Assembly (NCBI GenBank): GCA_020205615.1
Contig: CM035173.1
Span: forward strand, 28,550,293 to 28,614,292
DNA: 64,000 bases
Direction: 5' to 3'
Source of the DNA: Panax quinquefolius
Taxonomy: Eukaryota; Streptophyta; Magnoliopsida; Apiales; Araliaceae
Shown: positions 44,992 to 57,881 of the stretch, one piece after another
Layout: each line of letters begins with the position of its first letter
How positions within the stretch are numbered: the first letter of the stretch is position 1
The notes under the pieces: model-generated
What the model was told of the DNA's origin: nothing
Seen by the model: the letters and a program-made list of their open reading frames with translations, nothing else
Database searches by the model: none
Made by a program: the position numbers and the translations under genes

Positions 44992-45625
44992 TGTAAGACC
45001 CGACTTTTATAAATAAAGATGAATTTTTCTATAAATATTATTTTTGAATATTATGGAATAAATTTGATATAATGTTATATTTGTGGGTAATATTTATAAA
45101 TTTTGCAAAAGTATGCAAGTTGTTATAAAATATTAGTTTGCCTGGAATATTCTTTTTTTGTTAGGAATATTCGTGTAACTACTCAATCATTGGTGGACCC
45201 CACAAATGAAATTATTATCGGATTGAGAAAACGACAAAAATATTTTATAAAAATAACTACGGAGGTGTTACTGTTTAAACCGCTTGAACTACCCTTGGTA
45301 AAAAATACATGTCTGGCGTGGTTCTCGTAGTAGCACTACGGTATTGATTATCGATGCTTACGTGAGAAGTCACTCACCTATGCTCAATTATTACTACGAT
45401 AATTAACGCATCATATCTCTTATATTATTGATTCAATTATTGTCACAATGATCATCCGTATAATATGTTATAGTATTAAATCAATAATTGAGACGACAAG
45501 TCATAAATGATTAATAATTGTTGAAAGATTAAATATGTGTTGATGAAAAATAAAATGATTTGTGGTAAGTTTGATTATTTTATGGGGGCTCATATGTCAT
45601 CATCTAAGAGTCTCTTCAATCGATA

Positions 45626-45762
45626 GTATTTACCTTCAATCGATTATAATTACCTTTCGTCGATAAGTAATTACCTTCGTCGATAGTAATTACCCTTGTG
45701 AATAGTATTTACCTTCGTCGATAGTAATTACCTTCGTTAATAGTAATTACCTTTACCGACGT
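45626..45762 (+). repeat. TAATTACCTTCGTCGATAG tandem array, family C 5' LTR
   Basis: Seven units of 18-20 bp upstream of the TATA box; the 3' LTR array is at 62366-62521. Confidence 0.85.
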
Positions 45763-45763
45763 C

Positions 45764-45895
45764 GAACCACTTGTCGTTTCACATTACTGAGGCGTCCGAA
45801 CCACTTGTCGTTTCACATTACAAAAGCGCCAAACCACTTTTCTTTTCACATCATTAGTCGTCGAGCCACTTGCGCTTTTCACACTGGCGGTGCTA
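45764..45895 (+). repeat. GAACCACTTGTCGTTTCACA tandem array, family C 5' LTR
   Basis: Four units of 30-34 bp directly before the TATA box; the 3' LTR counterpart is at 62525-62650. Confidence 0.82.
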
Positions 45896-45909
45896 AGCTA
45901 GAAATCTTC

Positions 45910-45917
45910 TATAAATA
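45910..45917 (+). promoter_or_regulatory. TATA box of family C 5' LTR
   Basis: TATAAATA preceded by two tandem arrays. The 3' LTR copy is at 62671-62678. Confidence 0.6.
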
Positions 45918-46179
45918 GAGGCCTGGGGCTTCATTATTTTTTACTGAATTCATTCAAGGTATAGAGAGAGAAAGTATAGAGAGGATAAGAGAGAAAGAAG
46001 AAGAGTATTTTGTTCTTACTACCGCTGCTTTGCGATAGATTCAATCTCCTACCAAAAGTAAGGGGTGTTATTCTTTCTTATTCATGAAGAGAACTGTTGT
46101 TATTCCATTGCTTTATTATTCATTGGAATAACTTTTGTATCGTGGTTTACCCTATACTTGGTGACATTCTTCTATTATT

Positions 46180-46440
46180 CTCGCTGGAACATCCTGCGTG
46201 TGTTTTACACCTGGACACGGTTCCGCCTCTTTATTATTTTGTTAGAACATTACATCATGTGTTTTACACCGGACTGGTTCCGCTCTTTATTATTACATTG
46301 GAATATCCTATCTGTGTGTTTTACACCGGGATCCAGTTCCATCTTTATTATTCTATTGGAACATCCTGTCGATTGTGAATTTCACCGACACCGGTTCCGT
46401 TATTTATTATTCTGTTGGCATAACCTGTCTGTGCGGTCTA
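46180..46440 (+). repeat. about 60-bp tandem array downstream of the family C start region
   Basis: Units contain GGAACATCCTGTCTGTGTG, TTTTACACCGGA and GGTTCC, followed by TTATTATT. Four units here are diverged; in the 3' LTR (62930-63180) they are cleaner. The open frames crossing the array are a by-product of a period near 60, a multiple of three. Confidence 0.82.
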
Positions 46441-47520
46441 TCGCATGCATGGTGATTTCTTTTGTTATTCCATTCTTTATTATACCCAGTTGGATAAAAC
46501 TTTGACTTCTATACTCCATGAAATTAGTTGAATATCCTTGATATTTGCGTTTCATCCAGTATCTTTTCATGAAAATATTCTTCTGATCATTCTTGAATTT
46601 TACTCTATAAAACAGTATCATGTTAATAATTTGGACGTTAATAATTCCTGGATAAAATAATTCTTGAACTTGTTTTATTGAATTCTTATATCATTGTCAT
46701 CATCCTCATGTTTATATTTTTTTAAAGTCATCTCATGGCCCGTGTGAAGACATAGATGGACTTGGTATGATTATGACGACCAGAGACTATTTGGTGTAAT
46801 CATGGCCAGTAATGTTACAAATGATGTGGTAAAAATCCTCGATTAGTAGTAGTGCATTGATGGACGATTGTTGGCATGATCATGACCATTAATGAATACA
46901 CAAATATTCTTGGTAGTAGTGCATGAATAATTGTGGTCGTGATACTAAAGAATATCCTTGGTAGTAGTGCGGGGGTGATTCGATGATGTGGAATATTTAT
47001 TAAAGTCGAGTCTCAAATATAACAATGATGAAAAACCTTTAAAACCTAAAAGATAGTAGACTTTATTTTCTACTTGACTCTTTTAATGGATTGCATATTC
47101 ATTGCAGCTTAAACCGGTTGTCATTGTATTTTATCGGTTTAACATTGTTAAAGACTATTGATAATTTATTCTGCATTATCTTAGTCATAATATTTCTTCT
47201 TGGGCTAGTTGAGCTCACCCTTTCTTTCACCGTTCTCTTGGAAATGAGAATATAGGTTGGGACGAAGTCTGGGAAGCGAGTGATGGTCCGAAGATAGCAT
47301 TAGTAGTCCTCACTATTCGTGAAATAGTGTGATAATAATTGTAATGAGGACTCCTTTTGAGTTTGTATAATATCTAGTAGACGATATTTGTATTTAAACT
47401 CACGCTTTATGTCGTATTATATACCTGACAGATTATGTTAATAAGTTGTATTTAAATTACATACCATGTAAGTGGCGACCCAAGATGGGTGATGTATACC
47501 TAATTTTGGGGCGCGTCACA

Positions 47521-48519
47521 ATTAGTATCGATCTTAGGGATATGATCCTGCTAAGATGTGAGAATAGTACTAGGAGGGAGAGACGGGAATACCTTGCTAG
47601 TATGACCTACCTAAGTTTATGTCTTTATTTTATTGGTTGGTCGGAAAGATAGGAATAATTTGTTACATGTCAATTAACCTTTTGTTTTGTGGCGATGATC
47701 TGAAAATGACATCCGAGAATGTTGAGAATAGCAATGGAGCGCAGCGATCGTTGATTCACCACATATCAATAATCGTGATAATGTGCATCGGGAAGGCGAT
47801 AATCCTCATGCAAACAACAACACCGACCAAATGATGAATGATCAAATGTTCGAGGCTTTATGATTTATGCAATGCAGACGAGAGCTCTCTGTCCCAAAAC
47901 GTAGGTGTGGAAACACGGAAAACTCTCGGCGGTCACCGCTAAACAATTCAAGGAGCTGGGACCATCGGAGTTTAAGGGAGAGTCAAAACCACTTCTTGGC
48001 GGAAGCATGGATAAAGCAGATTACCAAGATATTTGATGTCTTGGGATGCTCAGAGAAGCAAAAGGTTCCTTTCACGCCTTTATGTTGCGGCGGAGGCGGA
48101 TTCTTGGTGGGAATCGGTAAAACGTACTCAACTTCTTTGTCTTGAAGATATCTTGGGAGAAGTTCCAGAGTCATTCTCAACGACAAATACTTTCTGAAAA
48201 GAATTACGCCACATGAAGGACGTGGAATTTATCAAGTTGGAACAAAACAATATGACCGTAATCGCAATACGAGGCAAAATTTGCGGAGTTATCACGGTTT
48301 TACGTCCCCACTTGGTGGATAATGAAGAGAGAATGGCGCGCGAATGTTTTTAAGAGGTTTGAAGTCGGAATACGTCGACATCTTATTTCTCATAAACTGT
48401 GTTTGTATTCGGATGTTGTAAATAGGGCTCCGATTAGTGGAACGCGATAATGAGTCAACACAACTAAAAGAAGCGGTAAGCAAAATTATAATACCAAATA
48501 GAGTAGTCATCGAAGCGGT
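47521..48519 (+). pseudogene. family C leader and gag 5' part, broken
   Basis: A primer-site-like TTAGTATCGATCTTAGGG follows the LTR. Gag pieces appear in several frames: AEAWIKQITKIFDVLGCSEK (48000-48060), HMKDVEFIKLEQNNMTV (48210-48260), HLVDNEERMAR and FLRGLKSEYVDILF (48310-48390), and LVERDNESTQL (48430-48470). The order matches the family B gag. It is cut at 48519 by element D and resumes at 57882. Confidence 0.8.
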
Positions 48520-49077
48520 TGTGGCGCCCAAAATAGGTATACACAACACCCATTCTCGAGTCGCCAAATACATGGTACAAAAAGCAAACTACAACTTCAA
48601 TAATACAAAATGTCGTGTGAAATACGATAATATATCTTGTGAGTTTAAATATAATATTGTCTTCTAGACAATATCCACATCTGCAAATAAATCCCCATCA
48701 TAATTATTGATTCATTATTTTACAAAAATGGTGAGGACTACTAAACAACTCTCTCTGAACCTTCATTCCATACCCAGTAAGTACTCGCTACATTCTCGCC
48801 TCCCGAGAAGAAAAATGGAACAACAAGGAAAAGGGTGAGCTCAACTAGCCCATAAAAGAATATAATGACTAAGATAATATACAACAAATTATCGTTAGTC
48901 TTCAACAGGAAAAATCTGATAGAATACAATAGACAACAAGTTTCGGATCAATATTCGCGTGAAATAATAATTCATAGAAGAGTTACGTAGAGAATGAAAT
49001 CTACTATAATCTATGAATTTAACGGTCCATCATCAATATTTTATCCTGTAACATCAATCAATATTCATCTCAAATCA

Positions 49078-49213
49078 AATATTCATCTTTGCACTAAAGG
49101 CCAAAGATATTCATCGATCGGTCATGTTCATTTAAACACTGCTCATCTTTGCACTACTGGGCCAAAGATATTCTTCAAAATCATTCATCTTTACTACGGC
49201 CAAAGATATTCAA
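49078..49213 (-). repeat. GAATATCTTTGG array, element D 3' LTR
   Basis: Three to four units, fewer than in element B. Confidence 0.8.
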
Positions 49214-49439
49214 TAATATCATCATTTAAGATCGAGGATGATGAAAAATATTTTAAAGAAACGAATCCAATTGAAACAAAATGACAAGGATTAAGGATTC
49301 GTACTTGGTTTTATCCACGTCCAAAATACCTCAAAAATAATCATAGTGGTGTAAAATTCAAGAATGATCAAAACATGGATACAATCAAAGCTAGTATCCG
49401 AATAGATATTTTAGACGAAAATTTTTTTTTTTTTTTTAA

Positions 49440-49625
49440 ATTGAATAGTCTTGATTCGTGAATAGTCTTGAGTATCGATATAGTGAATAAAGTATCGTGA
49501 ATAGTAACTCAAACACCAAAAGATAGAAATTCCACAAAAAATATTTTCACGCTTCATGAATAGTACTAAATGAATAGTAACTCGTGAATAGTAACTCATG
49601 AATAAGTAACTCGTGAATAGTAACC
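49440..49625 (-). repeat. TTACTATTCACGA-type array, element D 3' LTR
   Basis: Reverse units of TCGTGAATAGTAAC and TCATGAATAGTAAC. Confidence 0.8.
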
Positions 49626-51154
49626 CCATATGAAAAAGTTCCAAATTTGATAAAAATTTCGGATCAACATTTCAAAGATAATGATATTGAAGAAATAATA
49701 TCATTCTGAAAAAAAATAATATCCCTTACCTCGAAAGAATCGATTACTTGGAAGGAAAGGCTCAAGTGATCTTTGAATGAAACTTGTCTTGAACAAAGAA
49801 CTCTCAAAGTATCTAAATACTCACAAAATACGCTCAATAATATAGAGAAAAAGAGAAAACTTTGTTTACGGTGTGATTTTCAATTCTATCTTAGCCCTCT
49901 ATTTATAGGAAAATGTTAGCCACCAAGCGGACTTGACCAACTACTGATGGCTTTACACTACTACTATTGCCACCCACCACATTTAAAATAAAATTCAGCA
50001 CATTTCTTCATCAACCACAAGTGGGGCCCACTCCATTCTAGAATTTTCCACCAAAATCAATTATAACCCTACTTTCCGAATCAAACACCTCTTAAAATTT
50101 ATAACAAATCATTCGTTCATTTTAACGGTTCAAAATTTGTGGACATATACTCAACTTATATATGTATAACATATCCAAAAATTACAACGATCCAACGGTC
50201 GGATTAAATATTATAACTCACACAATAAAGCTATAATAACACCGATTTGATCTTTTAATACCTCCAATCCGACAAAATACAAATAAAACATCTCAAAGAT
50301 TAATTCCTTCATTAATAACCACATAAATAAATCCATCATTTATATTCATATAAAATAAATATTTCCTTATCATATGAATCAATAATTAATTATTCACAAA
50401 TAATATTACGAATCACAATAATGACAACCGTGTAGTTCCCTGGAAGGGGGCTTTCGAATAAGGATCTCTCCTTACTTCTTGCGCCAATTAGGTGACCAAA
50501 CCTCTCCTTAAGCGAACTTTCTAGACATTGCCAATAATGTTATCTAATAATATTATTCAAATAATATGAATTATTGATCCGATAATGGGAAATCATGCGT
50601 TGGACAATTATTGAAACAATAATAATATAAAATATCAACGCAACAATTATTGAATCAATAAAATATTGAGCGAGTAACTCACTGTGAAAATTATTGAGTA
50701 GTGCCTTCTTACGTAAGGATCAATAACAATCTTGCAACATACCGTGTCTTTCTTTCGCGCAACCACGCGTATTCACGTATTTTAACCACCGGTATTCCAA
50801 TGATCTTAATTGGTAATAACTTCTGTTTTTATTTAAACCACCCAAACTTTGTCGTTTTCCTCATCCAATCGCTTTCCTTTATGGGGCCCACACATGGTCG
50901 CGCCGTAAATGCGAATATTCTCGACAGATCGAATATTCCACGACCAAACGAATATTCCCTGAAAAGATCTAATATTCCACGACCAAACGAATATTCCCCG
51001 ACAAAATGAATATTTTATAACCACTTGCTTATTTTGAAATATTTGCGTATTTAACCCTTAACTATCCACATTAATCAAATCAACCCTTACTATTTCAAAA
51101 TAATAAATAAAGGAAATTCCTTTTATTTAAAAAAAAAAATTTTGGGGTCTTACA

Positions 51155-51168
51155 ACCTCCCTCCTTAT
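51155..51168 (-). other. polypurine tract of element D
   Basis: Minus-strand AAGGAGGGAGGT directly before the 3' LTR, as in B. Confidence 0.8.
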
Positions 51169-52720
51169 GAAATTTCGTCCTCCGAAATTGACGTGCGTAT
51201 TCGTGTGTTTTGAAAAGGTGAGGATACCTCGCTTTCATTTCCGCTTTCAACTCCCGGTCATTTCCTCTATAGCATGATTCCTCCACAAAACTTTAACTTG
51301 TGGTATGACCTTTCAGCACGTAGGGACATGCTCCTTCCTATCCAAAATCTTGGCAGTACCTCCTCCTCATACGTTAAGTCTTGGCTATCTCGTCCCCGGT
51401 TCTAACTCTATAACGTGGTTCGGTCTTTCACATATTTACTGAAGTACGGATATATGAAACACATTATGAACACGAGACATACTTGGAGGTAACGCAAGTC
51501 TATAGGCTACATTTCCTACTCGGTCGAGAATTTGAAATGGACCGATAAATCGTGGATTGAGCTTTCCTCTCTTCCCAAATCTTGTAACTCCTTTCCATGG
51601 AGCAACTCGCAACAATACATGATCCCTACATTAAATTCCACGTCCTTTCGATGAAGATCCGCATAACTCTTTTTGTCGATCTTGTGCCGTTTGTATATCG
51701 TTGTCGAATCATTTGGATCTTTTCGGTGAGTCATATACGTCTTAAATCTTCGGGTCCCAACAATGTTGCTTCACCCACCTCATCCCAACATATTGGAGAA
51801 CGACATTTTTGTCCATATAATGCTTGAATGGAACCATGCTATATTTGTTTAATAACTATTGTTGTATGAGAATTCCACCAATGGCAAGTACTTATCCCAA
51901 CTTCCTTTGAAATCTAGGACACGAGTTTTAATATATCTTCAAGAGTTTGAGTAGTCCTTTCTCGATTGTCCGTCTGGTTTGGGGATGGTATGCTTAGAAC
52001 TAAATCGCAAATCCGTGCCCATAGCTTTTTGCAAAGCTAACCCAAAATCTTGAAGTGAATCTTGGATCACGATCCAAACTATGGATACTGAGCATGCCAT
52101 GCAACCTCACAATCTCATTTACGCATATACGAGAAAAGGCGTTCAAGGAATAAGTCTCTCGTATCGGTAAAAAATGAGCGAGACTTGGTTAATCTATCAA
52201 CAATGACCCAAATAGCATTGATGCCTTGAGAAACCGTAGGAAGACCCGTGAACGAAATTCATAGTAATGTGTTCCCCACTTCCATTCCGGAATCTCAAGT
52301 GGTTGCAACGGACCCTTAGGTACAAGATGCTCCGCCTTTACACGTTGACAAGTTAAACACATCGAGATAAACTTTGCAATCTCTCTCTTCGTATTGTTCC
52401 ACCAAAATGTATGTCAAGATCACGATACATTTAGTACTTCGAGATGGATTGCAAATGGCGTGTTGTGTGCCTCCATCATAATCTTGTACTTCAAATCAGA
52501 GTCGTTAGGAACACAAAGTCTAGAGTGGACTCAAGTATTCCTTCTTCATCAATTCTCGCTTAGGAATAGCTCATTCTTGTACTTTCTTCTTATACGCATC
52601 AACTCCGGATTGGGTGGCTTGAAAGCGGTTTAACTTTATCGATTAAAATCGATTATACTCGTATATCATCACGTGGGTACCTAGAGTTTTCATCTCCATC
52701 TCTATTATTTGTAAATTATC
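51169..52720 (-). pseudogene. gypsy integrase and C-terminal tail (element D), broken
   Basis: Reading the minus strand from 52700 downwards, shifting frames show KSAHFLPIRETYS-like, YVNEIVRLHGMP-like, SDRDPRFTSRFW-like and AYHPQT-like text (about 52240-51950), the integrase core, then APFEALYG- and EVGEA-like text (51840-51760). The tail at 51286-51160 (GNDRELKAEMKARYPHLF, QFRRTKFHKEGG) corresponds to the chromodomain-like end of C. Stops and shifts are frequent. Confidence 0.72.
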
Positions 52721-53330
52721 TGAAACTAGTCTTTGATGATATCGCACTTTCGTACTTGTATCGATCTTCTACTCAACACGTCGGCTACCACGTTAAACTT
52801 TTCGGGATGGCATGGTCGAACATGTCTTTGAAATGAGTCTCCTCTTGAGTTCTTGAAGCTCTTCCCACATTCCTTGCTCCATTCGAATTTTGTATCTCTA
52901 CGAGTCACTACGTTAATGGAATAGCGATTCGAGAATATCCTTCAACGAATCTCCGATAATAACCAACTAAGCCTGAAAGCTACGTATTTAGATTCTTGAC
53001 TTAGGTTGCTTCTCAACTGTGACTCATATCCCAATCTTGGATAAAGCACGTCACAATGACACCTATCGATTTCTTATCGCATACGAATATGGCGTCCCTA
53101 CAGAGAGAGTTCGCTTGGTGAATTCCACAAAGGAAGTCACAAGATAAAGGCTCAGTACCAAATTCTATAGTTGAATTTTTAACTCCTGAAGTTCAATAGA
53201 GCCATTCGATATGAGATTTTAGAAATGAGTTTTGTCTTAGGGTTCAAAGTCGATACAAAATTTAATATCGATCTTTGGGAGTAAACCAAGAAATTCTTCA
53301 GAAATACGTCGGGAAAATCAATAACAACAG
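52721..53330 (-). pseudogene. gutted RT/RNase H region of element D with leader-like segment
   Basis: Minus strand: the RT start (KFCIDFEP..., NGSIELQEL region, about 53290-53165) is followed at about 53180-53030 by the segment resembling the family A leader, then by the post-RT linker (52990-52890) and the start and end of RNase H fused together (52840-52780). The YVDD/FIDD core and the RNase H active site are missing, exactly as in element B. Confidence 0.65.
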
Positions 53331-53699
53331 GAATATTATTCAAATCGGCGTGTCTTTATTCAAATCCATAACATGGACTAAGAAAACTTGACATCCGTAA
53401 TAAGCGAATGACTTCATGGCTTGATATGAAAATGTTTGACTACAATGGTTTGATTGCTTGAATTGAATAACGGTTGCTTAGGAATATGAAAACTAACAAC
53501 CTTACAAAAAGCAATCAATTTGGCGTGATGAGTAGTTAACCTTAAAATCACATCAAAAGCAAATATCTCTATAGAAATAAGGTTAACGGTAATGTGATAA
53601 TGCCAACTTGAATCAAGCAAGATTTTTAAACAACGGATGTAATGAAAGTTTCTCCTAATGGAGTCTCCACAGATAGGTCAAAGTTTAATTTCTCCGTAG

Positions 53700-55000
53700 T
53701 CAAGTTCAAACATTGAGCGCAAGCAAGAGAGATAAAAGAATGGGTAGAACCGATATCTAGTAAGGTATAAACTTCGCAAGAATTTATAATTAACTAACCC
53801 ATGCTAACCGTTCGGGTTCCTCGAATTTTGACCCGATCACAACAAACGCTCTTCCTAATCGTTGACTTTGACTTTTACGGGACGATCTTTTTGAGTCACC
53901 GTCCCCATTGAACTAGGTTTCGCTCTCGTCTGATCTCGAGCGATATGTCCTTCATTTCCACAATTATAGCATACCTTGAAATGTTGTGGGCGGTTTGGTG
54001 ATATGTCCCTCTTTTCCGCATTTGTAGCATATAATGGGTGGTCGTTCTCCTCCCTTAAAACTAGTTCTTCTGAGCACCGACGTCTTCACATAGTCGTTGT
54101 TGAATCTCCTCTTTTAAAATCTCCTCCCACTCGCTTCTTCTATTTTCATGGCCACGATTACCACCAGGAGTGGTTCTAGCCTTTAATGCAGATTCTTCTT
54201 TCTCCGTGGTTATCGTTATTACGATGGCTGCTATCTTGAGTATGATCCACGGTTATGGTCCCTCGGTTGAACGTACTCGTTATCTCGCTCTAACAACCGA
54301 GCCTCGTTGACAACATCTGAATAGAGAAAATTTATGAGAAATGAGATCTTGACGTATGTCGGGTTTCAAACCTCTCGAAACATCCGCGTCATACGTTCCT
54401 CATTCTCCACCAAATGAGGTGCAAACTGGATAACTCATGAACTTCGCCTCGTCTTTGGGACACCGTCATGTTATTACTCGCTTCTGTCTAATAAACTCCA
54501 CTTCCTTCATATAGCCGAATACTTTCGGGAAGTACTTGTCATTGAACTGTTTCTGAAAGCGTCTCCCATGACATCTTTGAGTCTGCGGTGGATGGAGTAC
54601 GCTTCACGATTCCCACCAATGTCTCGCCTCGCTTGCGAACATAAAGGTGGCGAATGGAACTTTCTGTTCCTCAGTGCATCCCAAGACATCGAATATCTTG
54701 GTAATTTTTTTGACCCACGTCTCACTTAATCGGATCCGGCTTTCCCCGAGTGCGGTGGTCCCAACTCTTTTGAGCTGCTTGGTTGTGACCACCCGTGAAT
54801 TGCTATCATTTCCTCCTCAGTATTTTGAACACGAGTCTCCTTCGCCTCGATTTTGCATGAACGCAAAAAGCTTCTAAACATCCCCTCGTTCATCATCTCG
54901 CTTTCGGTGGTGTTGTTCACAGGGAGGAACATTGCCCGACTGTTGCACGTTCTCCTCGTTGGTAAAAATGCAGGCATCTCCACGGTCTCATTTACTCCAT
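53700..55000 (-). pseudogene. gypsy gag and protease (element D), broken
   Basis: Minus-strand pieces: MNEGMFRSFLRS (54950 area), KITKIFDVLGCTEEQKVPFA and HWWES (54690-54600), gag core (54560-54330) and Arg/Asn-rich part (54300-54060), then a zinc-knuckle region with CYNCG-type text (53985-53940) and protease-like text near 53760. The order and sequence match element B 12361-13530. Several shifts are present. Confidence 0.8.
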
Positions 55001-55189
55001 CATTAATATTCTCATTGACATTCTCAAATCTTCATATAAAACAAGGGTTAATTAAGGAAATCAATATATCACATAATATCCCTATATCTTGACCAACTAA
55101 CAAATAAGCTTAGGTAGGACACACTAGCGAAGGATTTACCTCGTCTCTCCCTCCTAGTTCTATTCCCCGATCTCCGCCAGAGATCATAT

Positions 55190-55208
55190 CCCTAAGCTCG
55201 ATACCAAC
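55190..55208 (-). other. primer-binding-site-like sequence of element D
   Basis: Minus-strand GTTGGTATCGAGCTTAGGG next to the 5' LTR, with the same one-base shortening of the tRNA-Met site as in B. Confidence 0.65.
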
Positions 55209-55778
55209 TGTGGCGCCCCCAAAATAGGTATACACAACACCCATTCGAGTGCGCCCAAATACATGGTACAAAAAGCAAACTACAACTTCAATAATACAAA
55301 TGTCGTGTGAAATACGACAATATATCTTGTGAGTTTAAATATAATATTGTCTTCTAGACAATATCCACATGCAAATAAATCCCCATCATAATTATTGATT
55401 CATTATTTTACAAAAATGGTGAGGACTACTAAACAACTCTCTCTAGAACCTTCATTCCATACCCAGAAATTAGTACTCGCTACATTCTCGCCTCCGAGAA
55501 GAAAAATGGAACAACAAGGAAAAGGGTGAGCTCAACTAGCCCGAGAAAGAATATTATGACTAAGATAATATCTGACAACAAATTATCGTTAGTCTTCAAC
55601 AGGAAAAATCGATAGAATACAATGAGACAACAAGTTTCGGATCAATATTCGCAGTGAAATAATAATTCATAGAAGAGTTACGTAGAGAATGAAATCTACT
55701 ATAATCTATGAATTTAACGATCCATCATCAATATTTTATCCTGTAACATCAATCAATATTCATCTCAAATCAAATATT

Positions 55779-55913
55779 CATCTTTGCAAAAAGGCCAAAG
55801 ATATTCATCGATCGGTCATGTTCATTTAAACACTGCTCATCTTTAAACACTATGGGCCAAAGATATTCTTGAAATCATTCATCTTTGCTTTACTGTGCCA
55901 AAGATATTCAATA
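55779..55913 (-). repeat. GAATATCTTTGG array, element D 5' LTR
   Basis: Three to four reverse units. Confidence 0.8.
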
Positions 55914-56147
55914 ATATCATCATTTAAGGCGAGGATGATGAAAAATATTTTTAAAGAAACGAATCCAAATGAAACAAAATGACAAGGATTAAGGATTAAG
56001 TACTTGGTTTTATCCACGTCCAAAATACCTCAAAAATAATCATAGTGGTGTAAAATTCAAGAATGATCAAAACATGGATACAATCAAAGCTAGTATCCGA
56101 ATAGATATTTTAGACGAAAAGAAAAATTTTTCATTTTTAGATGAATA

Positions 56148-56337
56148 GTCTTGAAGATTCGTGAATAGTCTTGGTATCGTGAATAATCCAAGTATCGTGA
56201 ATAGTAACTCAAACACCAAAAGATAGAAATTCCACAAAAAACATTTTCACGCTTCATGAATAGTACTCGTGAATAGTAACTCGTGAATAGTAACTCATGA
56301 ATAGTAACTCGTGAATAGTAACTCATGAATAGTAACC
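56148..56337 (-). repeat. TTACTATTCACGA-type array, element D 5' LTR
   Basis: About ten reverse units of CGTGAATAGTAACT with a diverged right-hand start. Confidence 0.82.
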
Positions 56338-57881
56338 CAGCATGAAAAAAAGTTCCAAATTTGATAAAAACTTCGATCAACATTTCAAAGATAATGATAT
56401 TGAAGAAATAATATCATTCTGAAAAAAATAATATCCCTTACCTCAAAGAATCGATTACTTGGAAGGAAAGGTCGGAAGTGATCTTTGAATGAAACTTATC
56501 TTTGACAAAGACTCTCAAAGTATCTAAATACTCACAAAATACGCTCGATAATATAGAGAAAAGAAAACTTTGTTTACGGTGTGATTTTCAATTCTATCTT
56601 AGCCCTCTATTTATAGGAAAATGTTAGCCGTAAAAAGCGACTTGACTGCTTTACACCGATGGCTTTACCTGCTACTATTGCCACCCACCACATTTGAAAT
56701 AAAATTCAGCACATTTCTTCATCAACCACAAGTGGGGCCCACTCCATTCTAGAATTTTCCACCAAAATCAATTATAACCCTACTTTCCGAATCAAACACC
56801 TCTTAAAATTTATAACAAATCATTCGTTCATTTTTAACGGTTCAAAATTTGTGGACATATACTCAACTTATATATGTATAACATATCCAAAAATTACAAC
56901 GATCCAACGGTCGGATTAAATATTATAACTCACACAATAAAGCTATAATAACAATCGATTTGATCTTTTAATACCTCCAATCCGACAAAATACAAATAAA
57001 ACATCTCAAAGATTAATTCCTTCATTAATAACCACATAAATAAATCCATCATTTATATTCATATAAAATAAATATTTCCTTATCATATGAATCAATAATT
57101 AATTATTCACAAATAATATTACGAATCACAATTATGATGACCAGGTAGTTCCCTCAGAAAGAGGGGCTTTCAATAAGGATCTCTCCTTCTTGGCGCGTAA
57201 TTAGGTGACCAAACCTCTCCTTAGACAGAAACTTTCTAGACATTGCCAATAATGTTATCTAATAATATTATTCAAATAATATGAATTATTGATCTGATAA
57301 TGGAAAATACTGTGCAGTGATAATTATTGAAACAATAATAATATAAAATATCAACGCAACAATTATTGAATCAATAAAATATTGAATAAGAACTCATGTG
57401 AAAATTATTGAGTAGTGCCTTCTTACGTAAGGATCAATAACAATCTTTATGCAATACTGGTATTCTTCTTTATGCGACCACGCGTATTCTTGTATTTTAA
57501 CCACCGGGTATTCCAATGGTCTTAACTGATAATAACTATTTGTTATTTATAACCACCCAAACTTTATCGTTTTCCTCATCCAATCGCTTTCAGTTATGGG
57601 GCCCACACACGGTCATTTACCGGCCAGTCAATACGAATATTCCACACACATCTGAATATTCCACGACTAAACGAATATTCCCCGACAAAGCATCTAATAT
57701 TCCACGACCAAACGAATATTCCCCGACAAAAAATGAATATTTTATAACCACTTGCTTATTTTGAAATATTTGCGTATTTAACCCTTAACTATCCACATTA
57801 ATCAAATCAACCCTTACTATTTCAAAATAATAAATAAAGGAAATTCCTTTTATTTAAAAAAAAAAAAATTGGGGTCTTACA

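Larger units (their letters stand above)
44992..47520 (+). mobile_element. family C 5' LTR (2,529 bp)
   Basis: It runs from TGTAAGACCCGACTTTTATA to GGGGCGCGTCACA. It carries a TAATTACCTTCGTCGATAG array (45626-45762), a GAACCACTTGTCGTTTCACA array (45764-45895), TATAAATA at 45910-45917 and a roughly 60-bp tandem array after the start region (46180-46440). A worn GAATATCCTTGGTAGTAGTG form of the A/B repeat lies at 46850-46980. Confidence 0.87.
48520..51154 (-). mobile_element. element D 3' LTR (left in the window)
   Basis: On the plus strand it runs from TGTGGCGCCCAAAATAGGTA to GGGGTCTTACA. It holds the reverse GAATATCTTTGG array (49078-49213), the reverse TTACTATTCA array (49440-49625) and TATTTATA at 49900-49907. 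A polypurine tract, read as ACCTCCCTCCTTATG, follows at 51155. Confidence 0.88.
48520..57881 (-). mobile_element. element D: family B gypsy element inserted in reverse in family C gag
   Basis: On the minus strand it reads LTR (57881-55209), leader and gag, protease, a gutted RT region, integrase, tail, polypurine tract and LTR (51154-48520). LTR sequence, leader and the missing RT core match element B, but D still has a broken integrase that B lacks. The flanks (GCGGT before, AATGG after) do not form a clean 5-bp duplication. Confidence 0.87.
55209..57881 (-). mobile_element. element D 5' LTR (right in the window)
   Basis: On the plus strand from TGTGGCGCCCCCAAAATAGG to GGGGTCTTACA, collinear with 48520-51154. 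Arrays are at 55779-55913 (GAATATCTTTGG) and 56148-56337 (TTACTATTCA), and TATTTATA at 56608-56615. Confidence 0.88.

Noticed and set aside
46065..46505. Long open frames (about 95-146 residues) in the family C LTR, Phe/Ile/Leu-rich and membrane-like
   Set aside because: They cross the 60-bp tandem array, whose period keeps all frames open. The same occurs at 62817-63413. No start context or domain; they are a by-product of the repeat.
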